Assembly: GCA_030538085.1 (NCBI GenBank)
Contig: JAUNUR010000020.1
Location: 1 to 45,426, forward strand
From: Pseudomonadota bacterium
GTDB lineage: Bacteria; Pseudomonadota; Gammaproteobacteria; Burkholderiales; Burkholderiaceae_C
Direction of reading: 5' to 3'
DNA length: 45,426 nt
In this document: positions 8,076-16,412 of the stretch, in pieces
Position numbering within the stretch: position 1 is the stretch's first letter
How the letters are laid out: each line of letters starts with the position of its first letter
Position numbers and translations under genes: made by a program
The notes under the pieces: generated by a model
What the model was told of the DNA's origin: nothing
The model's input: only the letters and a program-made list of their open reading frames with translations
The model's database searches: none

Positions 8076-9405
8076 CCGTGGCATCGGGCGCCAGGCGCGC
8101 CACCAGGTTGTCGGCAATCGTCGCGTACAGCGGCCGGCTGACCATGCGCGACACCAGGCTGGCCAGCAGCGCGCAGGCCATCAGGCCCAGCACCATGGCG
8201 TAGCCGTCCACCATCTCCATCACGATGATCATGGCGGTGATGGGCGTCTGCGTCATCGCCGCCAGAAAGCCCGCCATGCCCAGCGCGATCAGCACCGTGG
8301 CGTATTCGGGCGCCAGCAGCTGCGCCACATCGTGCCCCAGGCTGGCGCCAATCGACAGGCTGGGCGTGAACAGCCCGCCCGGCACGCCGGACCACGCCGA
8401 CAGCCAGGTGGTGACGAACTTCAGCAGCGTCCACAGCAGCGGCCAGTTGGCCGCTTCGCCCGCCAGCAGGCTGCGCGTGTGCGCGTGCCCGCCGCCCACG
8501 GCGCTGGCCTGCGTCAGGATGCCGATCACCGCCACCGCCAGTCCGCAGGCGGCGGCGAAGCGGATGGGGTGCAGGCGCCGGAAGGCGCTGATGCGGTCCC
8601 GGCCACCGAACAGCGACACGATGAGCAGGCGCGCGAACAGCCCGCCAACCAGTCCGCAGACCAGCGCCAGCGTCATCCCCGGCAGCAGCACGCCCCATTC
8701 CACCCGCTCGATGCGGATGCGGCCGAAGTACGACAGGTTGCCGAATGCCGCCACCGCCACCAGGCCGGCCATCACGATGGCGCCCAGCATCAGGCCGGAC
8801 GAGCGCGTCTCCAGCCGGCGCGACAGCTCCTCGATGGCGAACACGATGCCGCCCAGCGGCGTGTTGAAGGCCGCCGCGATGCCGGCCGCGGCGCCCGCCA
8901 CCAGCAATTCACGCGCGCTGATGCCCGAGCGCGGCGACAGAAAGCGCCGCGCCGCATACATCACGCCCGCCGCGATCTGTACGGACGGCCCCTGGCGCCC
9001 GATCGACAGCCCCGCCAGCAAACCGCCGGCCACCGCCAGCGCCTTGGCCAGCGAAATCCGGATCGACACCAGCGCCGAGCGCGAAGGCGCATCCAGCCGC
9101 GGGTCCAGCGCCGCCAGCGCCTGCGGTGGCCCCGAGCCGCCCGCGCCGGGGGCGAAGCGCGTGGTGGCCCACACGATCAGCGCCGTCAGCGCCGGCGTCC
9201 ACAGCAGTGGCCACCAGCGCCAGCCGGCCTGCATCGACCTGAAAGTCTGCTCGGCCGCGTCGGCCAGCAGCGTGAACAGCACCACCGACAGGCCCGCCAG
9301 CAGCGCGAACAGGCCGACGACGAAGCGGTCGATCCAGATGCGCGGGTCGCTCACCTCGCTGCGTACCTGGTCCAGGAAATCCGGATCGCTCTTCATGCGG
9401 GGCAT
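7936..9405 (-). CDS. ClC family chloride channel/transporter, gating Glu replaced by Gln
   Basis: A 489-residue ClC protein with the expected run of hydrophobic helices. The anion-site motifs are GSGPPQ (residues 90-95) for GSGIP and GRQGPSVQ (136-143) for GREGP. The glutamate that gates and couples protons in ClC antiporters is therefore Gln138. The inner acidic pair is present in FAIEEL, and the central tyrosine in RPLYATI. The last 45 or so residues are a Pro/Ala/Ser-rich tail with no family counterpart; they lie antisense to the last membrane segment of the MFS gene. The start is uncertain: TTG or ATG codons at 9429, 9405 and 9396 are possible and none has a strong ribosome site. Confidence 0.9.
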   Translation of the reverse strand: MPRMKSDPDFLDQVRSEVSDPRIWIDRFVVGLFALLAGLSVVLFTLLADAAEQTFRSMQAGWRWWPLLWTPALTALIVWATTRFAPGAGGSGPPQALAALDPRLDAPSRSALVSIRISLAKALAVAGGLLAGLSIGRQGPSVQIAAGVMYAARRFLSPRSGISARELLVAGAAAGIAAAFNTPLGGIVFAIEELSRRLETRSSGLMLGAIVMAGLVAVAAFGNLSYFGRIRIERVEWGVLLPGMTLALVCGLVGGLFARLLIVSLFGGRDRISAFRRLHPIRFAAACGLAVAVIGILTQASAVGGGHAHTRSLLAGEAANWPLLWTLLKFVTTWLSAWSGVPGGLFTPSLSIGASLGHDVAQLLAPEYATVLIALGMAGFLAAMTQTPITAMIIVMEMVDGYAMVLGLMACALLASLVSRMVSRPLYATIADNLVARLAPDATARTPEQQMAQPSPMPSAPASSAPSPAAATAAPAPTLPPAPPAAPRP

Positions 9406-9486
9406 TCTGGCACGGGCGTTGCGGCACAATTGCTGGCTCCGTTCAGTTCAACTGCTTTTCCCCTTTCACTTTCACAGGAACAAGCC

Positions 9487-10005
9487 ATGGCCTCCGTCAA
9501 CAAAGTCATCCTCGTCGGCAACCTGGGGCGCGACCCCGAGATGCGCACTTTCCCCAGCGGCGACCAGGTGGCCAACGTGACGCTGGCCACCACCGACAAG
9601 TGGCGCGACAAGCAAAGCGGCGAGCCGCGCGAGCACACCGAATGGCACCGCCTGGTGTTCAACGGCCGTCTGGCCGAGATCGCCGGGCAGTACCTGCGCA
9701 AGGGCAGCCAGGTTTACATCGAAGGCAGCATTCGCACCCGCAAGTGGCAAGACCAGGCCACCGGCCAAGATCGCTACAGCACAGAAATCCGTGTCGACCA
9801 GATGCAGATGCTGGGCAGCCGCCAGGGCATGGGCGGCCCGTCGGACGATGGCGGCGGCTACGGCGGTGGTGGCGATGGCGGCTACGAAGCCCCGCGCCGT
9901 GCCGCGCCCGCGCCACGTGCAGCGCCCGCCCCGCGCGCACCCGCACCCGCCGCGGCGCGGCCGTCGTCGGGTTTCGACGACATGGATGACGACATCCCGT
10001 TTTAA
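9487..10005 (+). CDS. ssb: Single-stranded DNA-binding protein
   Basis: A 172-residue SSB, essential for replication and repair. Residues 1-110 form the OB fold ([20 protein letters not shown] at the start, TEWHRLVF and [12 protein letters not shown] further on). A Gly-rich then Ala/Pro/Arg-rich linker follows (about 115-160), and the protein ends in the acidic tip DDDIPF that docks partner proteins. The ATG at 9487 follows CAGGAACAAGCC, a reasonable ribosome site. Read divergently from the ClC gene, with the promoter in the short region 9406-9486. Confidence 0.98.
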   Translation: MASVNKVILVGNLGRDPEMRTFPSGDQVANVTLATTDKWRDKQSGEPREHTEWHRLVFNGRLAEIAGQYLRKGSQVYIEGSIRTRKWQDQATGQDRYSTEIRVDQMQMLGSRQGMGGPSDDGGGYGGGGDGGYEAPRRAAPAPRAAPAPRAPAPAAARPSSGFDDMDDDIPF

Positions 10006-10100
10006 AAAGGCTCCCCCTGTGGCGCTGTCGCGCTTTCCCCCTGAGGGGGACAACGCCAGCGGCGCTCCGCGGCGTTCCCGTGTGGCCTGCTCCGCGGCCT
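10006..10100. repeat. GC-rich palindromic intergenic repeat after ssb
   Basis: Directly after the ssb stop is a stretch of the type CTCCCCCTGTGGCGCTG with a perfect hairpin TCCCCC-TGA-GGGGGA at 10036-10050 and a second GC-rich palindrome around 10055-10076. I associate this arrangement with a repeat common between genes in Comamonadaceae. There is no T-run, so a role as an intrinsic terminator is uncertain. Confidence 0.6.
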
Positions 10101-10153
10101 TCTGGCGGCTTGCTGCGCAGCCCATGGCTCCAAATCACGCGCCTGTCTTGAAC

Positions 10154-11050
10154 ATGAACGCCACCCTTTCACGCCGCCACCTGCTGACCGCCGCCGTGCT
10201 GGCGCCGCTGGCCGCATGGGCGCAGGACAAGCCCTACGAACCCACGCTCGGCCAGGGCGGCAAGGACGTGATCTGGGCGCCGACGCCCGATGCCATGGTC
10301 GACCGCATGCTGGTGCTGGCGGGCCTCAAGCCCAGCGACTTCGTGATCGACCTGGGCGCGGGCGACGGCAAGATCGTCATCGCCGCGGCGCGGGCCGGCG
10401 CGCGCGGGCTGGGCATTGAGTACAACGCCGATCTGGTGGCGCTGGCGCAGCGCCGCGCGCAGGCCGCGGGCGTGGCGGAGCGGGCGCGCTTCGAGCAGGC
10501 CGACATCTTCGAGTACGACTTCGCGCGCGCCAGCGTCGTCACGCTGTACCTGCTGCCGCGCCTGAACCTGCGCCTGCGGCACCGCCTGCTGGCGCTGACG
10601 CCTGGCACGCGCATCGTCTCGCACTCATTCGACATGGGCGACTGGCGCCCGGACGAGGTGACCAACGCCGGCGGCGCCACGGCCTTTCTATGGCTGGTGC
10701 CGGCCAACTTTGGCGGCGAATGGGCGCTGCGCTTTCCGCTGGCCGGCGGCGCCGAGGCGCGCGGGCTGCTGGAAGTCGACCAGCGCTTTCAGCAGATCGG
10801 CGGCGCGGCAGTGTTCCGCGATTTCACCGCCAGCCTGCGCCAGCCGCTGCTGTCGGGCGACCGCGTGCGCTTTGCGCTGACCGATGCTGAAGGCCAGCTG
10901 CGCGAGTTCGACGGCCGCATCGCCGGGCGCGAGCTGATCGGTACCGTGACACAGGGCGAAGCGCGCGTGCCCTTCACGGCCACGCGCACTGACACCGCGA
11001 TTCCGCCCATCGGCGGCAGTGAGCCGGTGCAGCAGCAGGGCGGTGCTTGA
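10154..11050 (+). CDS. Exported class I SAM-dependent methyltransferase-like protein
   Basis: A 298-residue protein with an N-terminal export signal (residues 1-23: two Arg, hydrophobic core, cleavage after AWA). Soon after comes the SAM-binding motif I, VIDLGAGDGKIVIAAA (about residues 60-75), followed by an acidic residue at the end of strand 2 (GIEYN) and the motif QADIFEYD. The fold is therefore a Rossmann-type methyltransferase. The last 100 residues, after WALRFPL, are a beta-rich region without a family I recognise. A SAM enzyme with an export signal is a puzzle because SAM is cytoplasmic. The ATG at 10154 was chosen because it begins the signal peptide; the upstream open frame runs through the repeat and into ssb. 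Confidence 0.85.
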   Translation: MNATLSRRHLLTAAVLAPLAAWAQDKPYEPTLGQGGKDVIWAPTPDAMVDRMLVLAGLKPSDFVIDLGAGDGKIVIAAARAGARGLGIEYNADLVALAQRRAQAAGVAERARFEQADIFEYDFARASVVTLYLLPRLNLRLRHRLLALTPGTRIVSHSFDMGDWRPDEVTNAGGATAFLWLVPANFGGEWALRFPLAGGAEARGLLEVDQRFQQIGGAAVFRDFTASLRQPLLSGDRVRFALTDAEGQLREFDGRIAGRELIGTVTQGEARVPFTATRTDTAIPPIGGSEPVQQQGGA

Positions 11051-11073
11051 CGATACTATTGGGGAGTATGGTT

Positions 11074-11108
11074 GTCTAGCGCTTTCCTATCAAGCGCTGG
11101 CGGCTAGA
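11074..11108. repeat. AGCGCTT-family palindromic repeat
   Basis: TCTAGCGCTT and TCAAGCGCTGGCGGCTAGA form an imperfect inverted pair just after the methyltransferase gene. It belongs to the AGCGCTTG-type family also seen at 12500, 16062, 30032 and probably 35501. The rest of the 346-base gap 11051-11396 holds the two palindromes listed next and nothing else I recognise. Confidence 0.65.
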
Positions 11109-11243
11109 TATGGCGGGAGTATGTGGGCACTTTCCGCTGACAGCGACCCTTGTCAGATCATCCCCGCCAGGCCGCCCCCACGGCCTGCAGTTTTCGTTGG
11201 CGGGGCTGACGAATGAAACCCAGCGGCGGGAAATCCGTCCCTT

Positions 11244-11270
11244 GCTGGGTTTCGCGATGCTCAACCCAGC
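11244..11270. repeat. GCTGGGTT/AACCCAGC palindrome
   Basis: Perfect 8-base inverted repeat GCTGGGTT (11244-11251) and AACCCAGC (11263-11270) around an 11-base loop, followed by CTAC. This pattern (GCTGGGTTTCG...CTCAACCCAGCCTAC) is a widespread proteobacterial intergenic repeat type. Confidence 0.65.
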
Positions 11271-11295
11271 CTACCGCTCCGTGCGTGCGCCAGCC

Positions 11296-11378
11296 TTTGT
11301 GGGAGCGGGCTTGCCCGCGATGGACGCGCCCCCCCGGTTCAACCACAGTCCCATCGCGGGCAAGCCCGCTCCCACAAA
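11296..11378. repeat. REP-type perfect inverted pair
   Basis: Arms 11296-11323 and 11351-11378 are perfect 28-base inverted copies of each other, separated by 27 bases. Each arm contains GTGGGAGCGGGCTTGCCCGC. The pair lies 18 bases beyond the cysA stop and ends in AAAAA on the plus strand, so the minus-strand transcript of cysA enters it after TTTTT. It may stabilise or limit the 3' end of the sulfate operon mRNA. A degenerate copy is at 3636-3715. Confidence 0.9.
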
Positions 11379-11396
11379 AAATCTGGCTTCAGCGGC

Positions 11397-12488
11397 TCAG
11401 ATCATCACCGCCGGGTCGTCGGCCACTTCCTGCAGAAACACGCGCGCCTTGCGCGGCGCGACGCTGACGGTGTCGCCTTCCTTCACCCCCAGCGCACGAA
11501 ACTCGTCCGACGGAAGGTGCGCTTCCAGAATTTGCCCCGGCTGATCGCGCGGCGTCAGCTCCAGCCGCGCCAGCGGGCCGACGACCAGCGCGCGGTCCAG
11601 CCGCGCGGCCAGGCCGGTGCCGCCGGGCGCGTAGGGCGTGACCACCAGGTCGCTGGGTCGCACGAAGGCCATGGCCTCGGCGTCCAGTGCGTCGGCGTGC
11701 TCGGGCGCGGCGATCTGCCAGTCGCCCACCTGCAGTTGCCCGCCGCTGGCGCGGCCACGGAACAGGTTGACGTCGCCCAGAAAACCGTAGACGAAGGGGC
11801 TGGCCGGCTGCTCCCACACCTGCTGCGGCGTGCCGACCTGCTCGATGCGGCCCTGGTGCATCACCACCACGCGGTCGGCCACTTCCAGTGCCTCTTCCTG
11901 ATCATGGGTGACGAAGATGCTGGTCACGTGCAGCTCGTCATGCAGGCGGCGCAGCCACCTTCTCAATTCTTTCCGTACCTTGGCGTCGAGCGCGCCGAAG
12001 GGTTCGTCGAGCAGCAGCACCTTGGGCTCCACGGCCAGCGCGCGCGCCAGGGCGATGCGCTGGCGCTGCCCGCCCGAGAGCTGCGAGGGGTAGCGGTCGG
12101 CCAGCCAGTCGAGCTGCACCAGCTTCAGCAGCTCGGTCACCTTGGCCTTGATCTGCGCGTCGCTCGGGCGCTCGCGGCGCGGCTTCACGCGCAGGCCGAA
12201 GGCCACGTTCTCGGCCACCGTCATGTGGCGGAACAGCGCATAGTGCTGGAACACGAAGCCCACCTGCCGCTCGCGCACGTGCACGTCGGTGGTGTCGGCG
12301 CCGGAAAACAGGATGCTGCCGGTGTCGGCCGATTCCAGCCCCGCGATGATGCGCAGCAGCGTGGTCTTGCCGCAGCCCGAGGGGCCGAGCAGCGCGACCA
12401 ATTCGCCCGAGTCGATGTCGAGGCTGACGTCATGAAGGGCGCGGAAGTTGCCGAACTGCTTGGTGACGTGGCGGATTTCGATGCTCAT
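11397..12488 (-). CDS. cysA: Sulfate/thiosulfate ABC transporter ATPase
   Basis: A 363-residue ATPase that powers the CysTWA sulfate importer. Walker A is GPSGCGKTT (about residues 35-43), the Q-loop is in FVFQHYALF, the signature LSGGQRQR near 138, Walker [12 protein letters not shown] near 160, and the switch His in [10 protein letters not shown]-terminal regulatory domain of the TOBE type follows from about residue 240. The ATG at 12488 overlaps the cysW stop (ATGA), so the permease and ATPase are translationally coupled. Last gene of the operon, with the REP pair downstream. Confidence 0.97.
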   Translation of the reverse strand: MSIEIRHVTKQFGNFRALHDVSLDIDSGELVALLGPSGCGKTTLLRIIAGLESADTGSILFSGADTTDVHVRERQVGFVFQHYALFRHMTVAENVAFGLRVKPRRERPSDAQIKAKVTELLKLVQLDWLADRYPSQLSGGQRQRIALARALAVEPKVLLLDEPFGALDAKVRKELRRWLRRLHDELHVTSIFVTHDQEEALEVADRVVVMHQGRIEQVGTPQQVWEQPASPFVYGFLGDVNLFRGRASGGQLQVGDWQIAAPEHADALDAEAMAFVRPSDLVVTPYAPGGTGLAARLDRALVVGPLARLELTPRDQPGQILEAHLPSDEFRALGVKEGDTVSVAPRKARVFLQEVADDPAVMI

Positions 12489-13432
12489 GCGATTGCTCTT
12501 GATTCGATAGCTTCTGGCGCTTGCTTGGCAGGGGCTGAAGCCGTATTCGATGTAGATTCACGAGGCCGCTCCGGCGGCAGCTCGGCCGCCGCCTTGCGCT
12601 CGCGCTCGTGCTGCCACTCCACGACCGTCTTGATGACCAGCGTGACGATGGCCAGCAGCGCCAGCAGCGAGGCGACGGCAAACGCGGCCTGGCCCTGGTA
12701 TTCGTTGTAGAGAATCTCCACGTGCAGCGGCATGGTGTTGGTCTGCCCGCGGATGTGGCCACTGACCACCGACACGGCGCCGAACTCGCCCATGGCGCGC
12801 GCGTTGCACAGGATCACGCCGTAGATCAACCCCCACTTGATGTTGGGCAGCGTGACGTGCCAGAAGGTCTGCCAGCCGCTGGCGCCCAGCACCTGCGCGG
12901 CCTGCTCCTCGTCGCTGCCCTGCGCCTGCATCAGCGGAATCAGCTCGCGCGCGATAAACGGAAAGGTGACGAACACCGTGGCCAGCACGATGCCCGGCAC
13001 GGCGAACACGATCTTGATGTCGTGCTCGGCCAGCCACGGCCCCAGCCAGCCCTGCGCGCCAAACACCAGCACGTAGATCAGGCCCGCCACCACCGGCGAG
13101 ACGGAGAACGGCAGGTCGATCAGCGTCGTCAAAAAGGCCTTGCCCTTGAACTCGAACTTGGCGATGCACCACGCGGCGGCCACGCCGAACACCAGGTTGA
13201 GCGGCACGGCGATGGCGGCGGTGAGCAGCGTCAGGCGGATCGCGGCCAGCGCGTCGGGCTCCTTCAGCGCGGCCCAGTAGGCCGTCCAGCCGCCTTTGAG
13301 CGCCTCGACGAACACGGCGGCCAGCGGCAGCACCAGGAACAGGCCCATGAAGCCCAGCGCCAGCGCGGTCAGCAGCCAGCGGATGGCGGGCGATTCGGTG
13401 GTGCGCACGCGCTTGGCAATGCCGGCGCTCAT
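12485..13432 (-). CDS. cysW: Sulfate ABC transporter permease CysW with a repeat-derived C-terminal tail
   Basis: A 315-residue membrane permease with about six helices and the ABC coupling signature near [22 protein letters not shown]. The normal CysW domain ends near residue 285 (WQHERERK). The last part, from about ESTSNTAS to ESRAIA, is encoded by a copy of the AGCGCTT-type intergenic repeat (about 12500-12550), so the tail appears to be an acquired extension. The start at 13432 overlaps the cysT stop by four bases (ATGA) and the stop overlaps the cysA start in the same way, giving tight coupling across cysT-cysW-cysA. Confidence 0.96.
   Translation of the reverse strand: MSAGIAKRVRTTESPAIRWLLTALALGFMGLFLVLPLAAVFVEALKGGWTAYWAALKEPDALAAIRLTLLTAAIAVPLNLVFGVAAAWCIAKFEFKGKAFLTTLIDLPFSVSPVVAGLIYVLVFGAQGWLGPWLAEHDIKIVFAVPGIVLATVFVTFPFIARELIPLMQAQGSDEEQAAQVLGASGWQTFWHVTLPNIKWGLIYGVILCNARAMGEFGAVSVVSGHIRGQTNTMPLHVEILYNEYQGQAAFAVASLLALLAIVTLVIKTVVEWQHERERKAAAELPPERPRESTSNTASAPAKQAPEAIESRAIA
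12500..12550. repeat. AGCGCTT-family repeat inside the cysW 3' end
   Basis: The stretch containing GATTCGATAGCTTCTGGCGC and TTGCTTGGCAGGGGCTGAAG matches the same family as the copy in the nucleotidyltransferase gene (GATAGCTGCTT...GGGCGCTGGAGG on the minus strand at 30032-30100). Here it encodes the final residues of CysW. Confidence 0.65.
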
Positions 13433-14307
13433 GCTGCACCCCCGTAGCGGCGGCGGCCCCAGGCCTGGATGCCGTTGATGATCAGCAGCAGGATGAAGGA
13501 GATCAGCAGCATCATCGACGCCACGGCGGTGGCGCCGGCGTAGTCGTACTGCTCCAGCTTGCCGATGATGATGAGCGGCGTGATCTCCGACACCATGGGC
13601 ATGTTGCCGGCGATGAAGATGACCGAGCCGTACTCGCCCACCGCGCGCGCGAAGGCCATGGCAAAGCCGGTGAGCAGGGCCGGCGCGATGGCCGGGAAGA
13701 TCACGCGCCAGAAGGTCTGCCAGCGCGTGGCGCCCAGGCAGGCCGCCGCTTCTTCCAGCTCCTTCTCGGTGTCTTCCAGCACTGGCTGCACGGTGCGCAC
13801 CACGAAGGGCAGGCCGATGAAGATCAATGCGATGACGATGCCCGCCGGCTGGAAGGCGAGCTGGATGCCCATGGGCTCCAAGTACTGTCCGAGCCAGCCG
13901 TTGCCCGCCAGGATGGCCGTGAGCGCGATGCCCGCCACGGCGGTGGGCAGGGCGAAGGGCAGATCGACCAGCGCGTCGGCGATTTTCTTGCCCGGAAACT
14001 CATAGCGCACCAGCACCCAGGCCACCAGCAGGCCCGCCACCACGTTGACGCAGGCGGCGATCAGCGACGCGCCAAAGGTGAGCCGGAACGAGGCCAGCAC
14101 GCGCGGCGCGCTGATGGCGGCCCAGAAGTCGGCCCAACTCATCGAGAAGGTGTGGATGACCAGCGCCGACAGCGGGATCAGCACGACGAGGCTGAGGTAC
14201 AGCAGCGTGTAGCCCAGCGTGAGGTTGAAGCCGGGCAGCACGCGGCGCGCGCTGCGGCGGCGTGGCGTGGCCGGCAGCGCGGGGGCGGTGAGGGTGACGG
14301 CGTTCAT
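13429..14307 (-). CDS. cysT: Sulfate ABC transporter permease CysT
   Basis: A 292-residue permease (also called CysU) with six predicted membrane helices and the coupling signature [21 protein letters not shown] near residue 190, listed here in parts as [10 protein letters not shown] and FWRVIFP. It pairs with CysW to form the sulfate channel. The N-terminal 30 residues are basic and cytoplasmic. It is separated from the upstream binding-protein gene by 208 bases full of hairpins, and is coupled to cysW by a four-base overlap. Confidence 0.96.
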   Translation of the reverse strand: MNAVTLTAPALPATPRRRSARRVLPGFNLTLGYTLLYLSLVVLIPLSALVIHTFSMSWADFWAAISAPRVLASFRLTFGASLIAACVNVVAGLLVAWVLVRYEFPGKKIADALVDLPFALPTAVAGIALTAILAGNGWLGQYLEPMGIQLAFQPAGIVIALIFIGLPFVVRTVQPVLEDTEKELEEAAACLGATRWQTFWRVIFPAIAPALLTGFAMAFARAVGEYGSVIFIAGNMPMVSEITPLIIIGKLEQYDYAGATAVASMMLLISFILLLIINGIQAWGRRRYGGAA

Positions 14308-14357
14308 ATCAAATGGATAGCGGCTGGCGCAGGTTCAACGGGCGGTGGCGGCTGTTG

Positions 14358-14508
14358 ACTCCCTCGCCCCTCTGGGGAGAGGGCTGGGGTGAGGGGCCGC
14401 GGCGTGCGTGGGGTGGCGCTGCTGGCCCCCACCCCAAACCCTCCCCCAGCGGGGGAGGGAGTGAAGTCACCCTCACCCCAGCCCTCTCCCGCCAGCGGGA
14501 GAGGGAGC
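14358..14508. repeat. Cluster of three GGGAGAGGG-type palindromes between sbp and cysT
   Basis: Three GC-rich palindromic units lie in tandem: about 14358-14396 (CTCTGGGGAGAGGG then TGGGGTGAGGGG), 14427-14462 (CCCCACCCCAAACCC then CCCAGCGGGGGAGGG, inverted), and 14469-14508 (CCCTCACCCCAGCCC then CGGGAGAGGG, inverted). The same family recurs at about 16019, 19948 and 27068. In the minus-strand mRNA they sit between the binding-protein gene and the permease genes and could form large hairpins there. Confidence 0.85.
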
Positions 14509-14515
14509 AACAAGC

Positions 14516-15526
14516 TCACTTGCCCGGGGTATACAGCTTGTCGAACTGCCCGCCGTCGTTGAAGTGCACTTTCTGCGCTTCGGCCAGCGAGCCGAAGTAC
14601 TGATCCACCGTGAACAGCTTGATCGGCTTGAACACGTTGGCGTGCGCCTTCAGGATGGCCTCGTTGCGTGGGCGGATGTTGTGCTTGGCGGCGATCTCCT
14701 GGCCCTCGTTGGAATACAGGAAGTCGAGGTAGGCCTTGGCCTCGGCGGCCGTGCCCTTCTTCTGCACCGTGCGCTCGACGATGGCGACCGGGTTCTCGGT
14801 GACCAGGCTCGCACTCGGGTGGATGGCATCCACCTTGCCCTTGCCGAACTCGTTCTCCACCGACACCACTTCCGACTCGAAAGTCACCAGCACATCACCC
14901 AGGTTGCGTTGCAGGAACATGCCCGTGGCATCGCGCCCGCCGCGCGCCAGCGCCGGCACGTTCTTGTACAGCTTGCCGATGAACTCGGCCGCCTGCGCGT
15001 CGGTGCCGCCCTTGGCGCGCACCTGGCCCCAGGCCGCCAGATAGGCCATGCGGCCGTTGCCGCCGGTCTTGGGGTTGACCACCACCACCCTCACGTCGGG
15101 GCGGATCAGGTCGTCCCAGTCCTTGATGTTCTTCGGGTTGCCCTGACGCACCAGAAACAGCATGGTGGAGGTGGTGGGCGAGGCGCCGTTGGGGAATTTG
15201 GCGCGCCAGTCCTTGGCCACCACGCCCTTGTCGGCCAGGAAGTCGATGTCGGTGGTGGTGTTCATGGTCACCACGTCGGCGGCCAGGCCGTCGGCCACAG
15301 CCCGGGCCTGCGCGCTGGAGCCGGCGTGCGACTGGTCGACCTTGATGTCCTTGCCGGTCGTCTTCTTGTAGTGCGCGATGAAGGCGGTGTTGAAGTCCTT
15401 GTAGAACTCGCGCGCGACGTCGTACGAGACGTTGAGCAGCGCGGTCTGGGCGCTGGCCGAAGCGCTGAAACTGGTGGCAGCGGCCAGGGCGAGGGTGGAG
15501 ACGAGGAGGCGGAACGAGGTTTTCAT
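14516..15526 (-). CDS. sbp: Sulfate-binding periplasmic protein, copy 1
   Basis: A 336-residue solute-binding protein of the CysP/Sbp family delivering sulfate to CysTWA. The signal peptide ends with SASA before [10 protein letters not shown], the typical mature start of the family. Further family features are the SHAGSSAQARAV segment (here SHAGSS) and NPKTGGNGRMAYLAAW near residue 150. Its first 40 residues are nearly identical in pattern to those of the second copy at 16413-17420, showing tandem duplication. It is the gene directly before cysT, and the hairpin-rich gap after it may favour higher levels of the binding protein than of the permeases. Confidence 0.96.
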   Translation of the reverse strand: MKTSFRLLVSTLALAAATSFSASASAQTALLNVSYDVAREFYKDFNTAFIAHYKKTTGKDIKVDQSHAGSSAQARAVADGLAADVVTMNTTTDIDFLADKGVVAKDWRAKFPNGASPTTSTMLFLVRQGNPKNIKDWDDLIRPDVRVVVVNPKTGGNGRMAYLAAWGQVRAKGGTDAQAAEFIGKLYKNVPALARGGRDATGMFLQRNLGDVLVTFESEVVSVENEFGKGKVDAIHPSASLVTENPVAIVERTVQKKGTAAEAKAYLDFLYSNEGQEIAAKHNIRPRNEAILKAHANVFKPIKLFTVDQYFGSLAEAQKVHFNDGGQFDKLYTPGK

Positions 15527-15589
15527 GGCACGACTTCAGGAACAACAAGGCCGGCGGGGTGCCGGCTGGGATGGGAAGTTTGGGTGTTG

Positions 15590-15640
15590 CGCTTTAAAAC
15601 TCAAACTACTTTTTTATTGTTTCTTTATGCTGGATTGGGA
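15590..15640 (-). promoter_or_regulatory. AT-rich upstream region of sbp copy 1, probable CysB-controlled promoter
   Basis: On the minus strand this region reads CATAAAGAAACAATAAAA, then GTAGTTTGAGTTTTAAAGCG. It matches the region 17484-17530 upstream of the second binding-protein gene almost base for base, despite the divergence around it. Shared AT-rich blocks upstream of both sulfate-binding genes suggest a common activator such as CysB; the activator is inference. Confidence 0.6.
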
Positions 15641-15689
15641 TAAGGGGTGGTTCGGGAGGAGGCGCTGTGGGCCGGGAGTTCGCCCCGGC

Positions 15690-15960
15690 GGGCGACCTAC
15701 TTTTCTTTGTCTCGCCAAAGAAAAGTAGGCAAAAGAAAGGCGACCCCACTGGCCGTGTCCCTTCGCTTCGCTGCGGGCAACCTGCGATGCTCGGTCGCGG
15801 GGCGGCGCTGCGGAACTCGCTTCGTTCACTGCGTTCTCTTCGCTCAGACAACCGCAGCGAGTCAGCTACGTCAGCGCGGCATGCTGCGCTGCCGCGCCCG
15901 CCCCACGCCCTGCGCTTCTCGGCACGGCCAGAGGGGAGTTAGGACTCCACACGGGCCATC
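15690..15960. repeat. CTTTTCTTTG palindrome and flanking repeat block
   Basis: A palindrome at 15697-15728, CTACTTTTCTTTG and CAAAGAAAAGTAG around TCTCGC, is followed by GGCAAAAGAAAGGCGACCCC. I recognise this as a repeat common in Comamonadaceae intergenic DNA. The next 200 bases (to about 15960) contain imperfect palindromes such as CGCAGCG/CGCTGCG and no supported gene on either strand. Confidence 0.65.
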
Positions 15961-16018
15961 GCTGCGCTCGGCCTTGGTTGGGTCAGCGCCGCTGCTTCGC
16001 GCGGCGCGCCTCTCGCTC

Positions 16019-16052
16019 CCTCTCCCCCTGGGAGAGGGTAGGGGTGAGGGCA
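16019..16052. repeat. GGGAGAGGG-type palindrome
   Basis: CCCTCTCCC-CTG-GGAGAGGG followed by TAGGGGTGAGGGCA, the same unit as in the clusters at 14358, 19948 and 27068. Confidence 0.8.
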
Positions 16053-16061
16053 ACCCAGTTC

Positions 16062-16112
16062 AAAAATGGTAGCTGCTCGCGCTTGTCCATCAAGCGCTGT
16101 AGGCACATTTGA
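16062..16112. repeat. AGCGCTT-family palindromic repeat
   Basis: CAAAAATGGTAGCTGCTCGC, then GCTTGTCCATCAAGCGCTGT and AGGCACATTTGACC. This is the most typical copy of the family in the window, with AAATG...CATTT ends and an AGCGCTTG core. Confidence 0.7.
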
Positions 16113-16159
16113 CCAGAAACAACTGCGACGGCGGCGGCACAGGGTTCAGCGCGACCTGC

Positions 16160-16381
16160 TCACCGCCACCCAATCGCCGCGCCGGGATAGTGCGGCCAAT
16201 ACGGCCATTGGCGCAGCTCGGCCGGGGTGGCTTGTGCGGCATGGGCGCGTGGCGCGGTCGGGCGCGGCACAGCGATGCTGGCCGGCGGAGGCATCTCCAT
16301 GCACAGGCCCCAGGCGTTGGCGGTCACGGTCAGCAGGCGCTGGGTGTGGGGCGGCAATGGGCGGGGGCGGGGCGAGGGCAT
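16160..16381 (-). CDS. Small hypothetical protein between the two sulfate-binding genes
   Basis: A 73-residue frame that starts at an ATG with a good ribosome site (AAAGGAAG, 5 bases before the ATG), 31 bases after the stop of the second sulfate-binding gene. Codon use is strongly GC3-biased like the neighbours. The protein has no signal peptide or membrane segment; it contains ANAWGLCMEMPPP and ends in a Trp/Tyr/Pro-rich stretch (RQWPYWPHYPG). I do not recognise a family. Position and ribosome site argue that it is real and co-transcribed with the binding protein; no function is proposed. Confidence 0.55.
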   Translation of the reverse strand: MPSPRPRPLPPHTQRLLTVTANAWGLCMEMPPPASIAVPRPTAPRAHAAQATPAELRQWPYWPHYPGAAIGWR

Positions 16382-16412
16382 GGTGTCTTCCTTTCAGGCC
16401 AGGGGCAAGGGC

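Noticed and set aside
14358-14508. Regularly spaced palindromic units resembling a small CRISPR array
   Set aside because: The units alternate in orientation, differ in sequence, and no uniform spacers or cas genes exist. They are interspersed GGGAGAGGG repeats.
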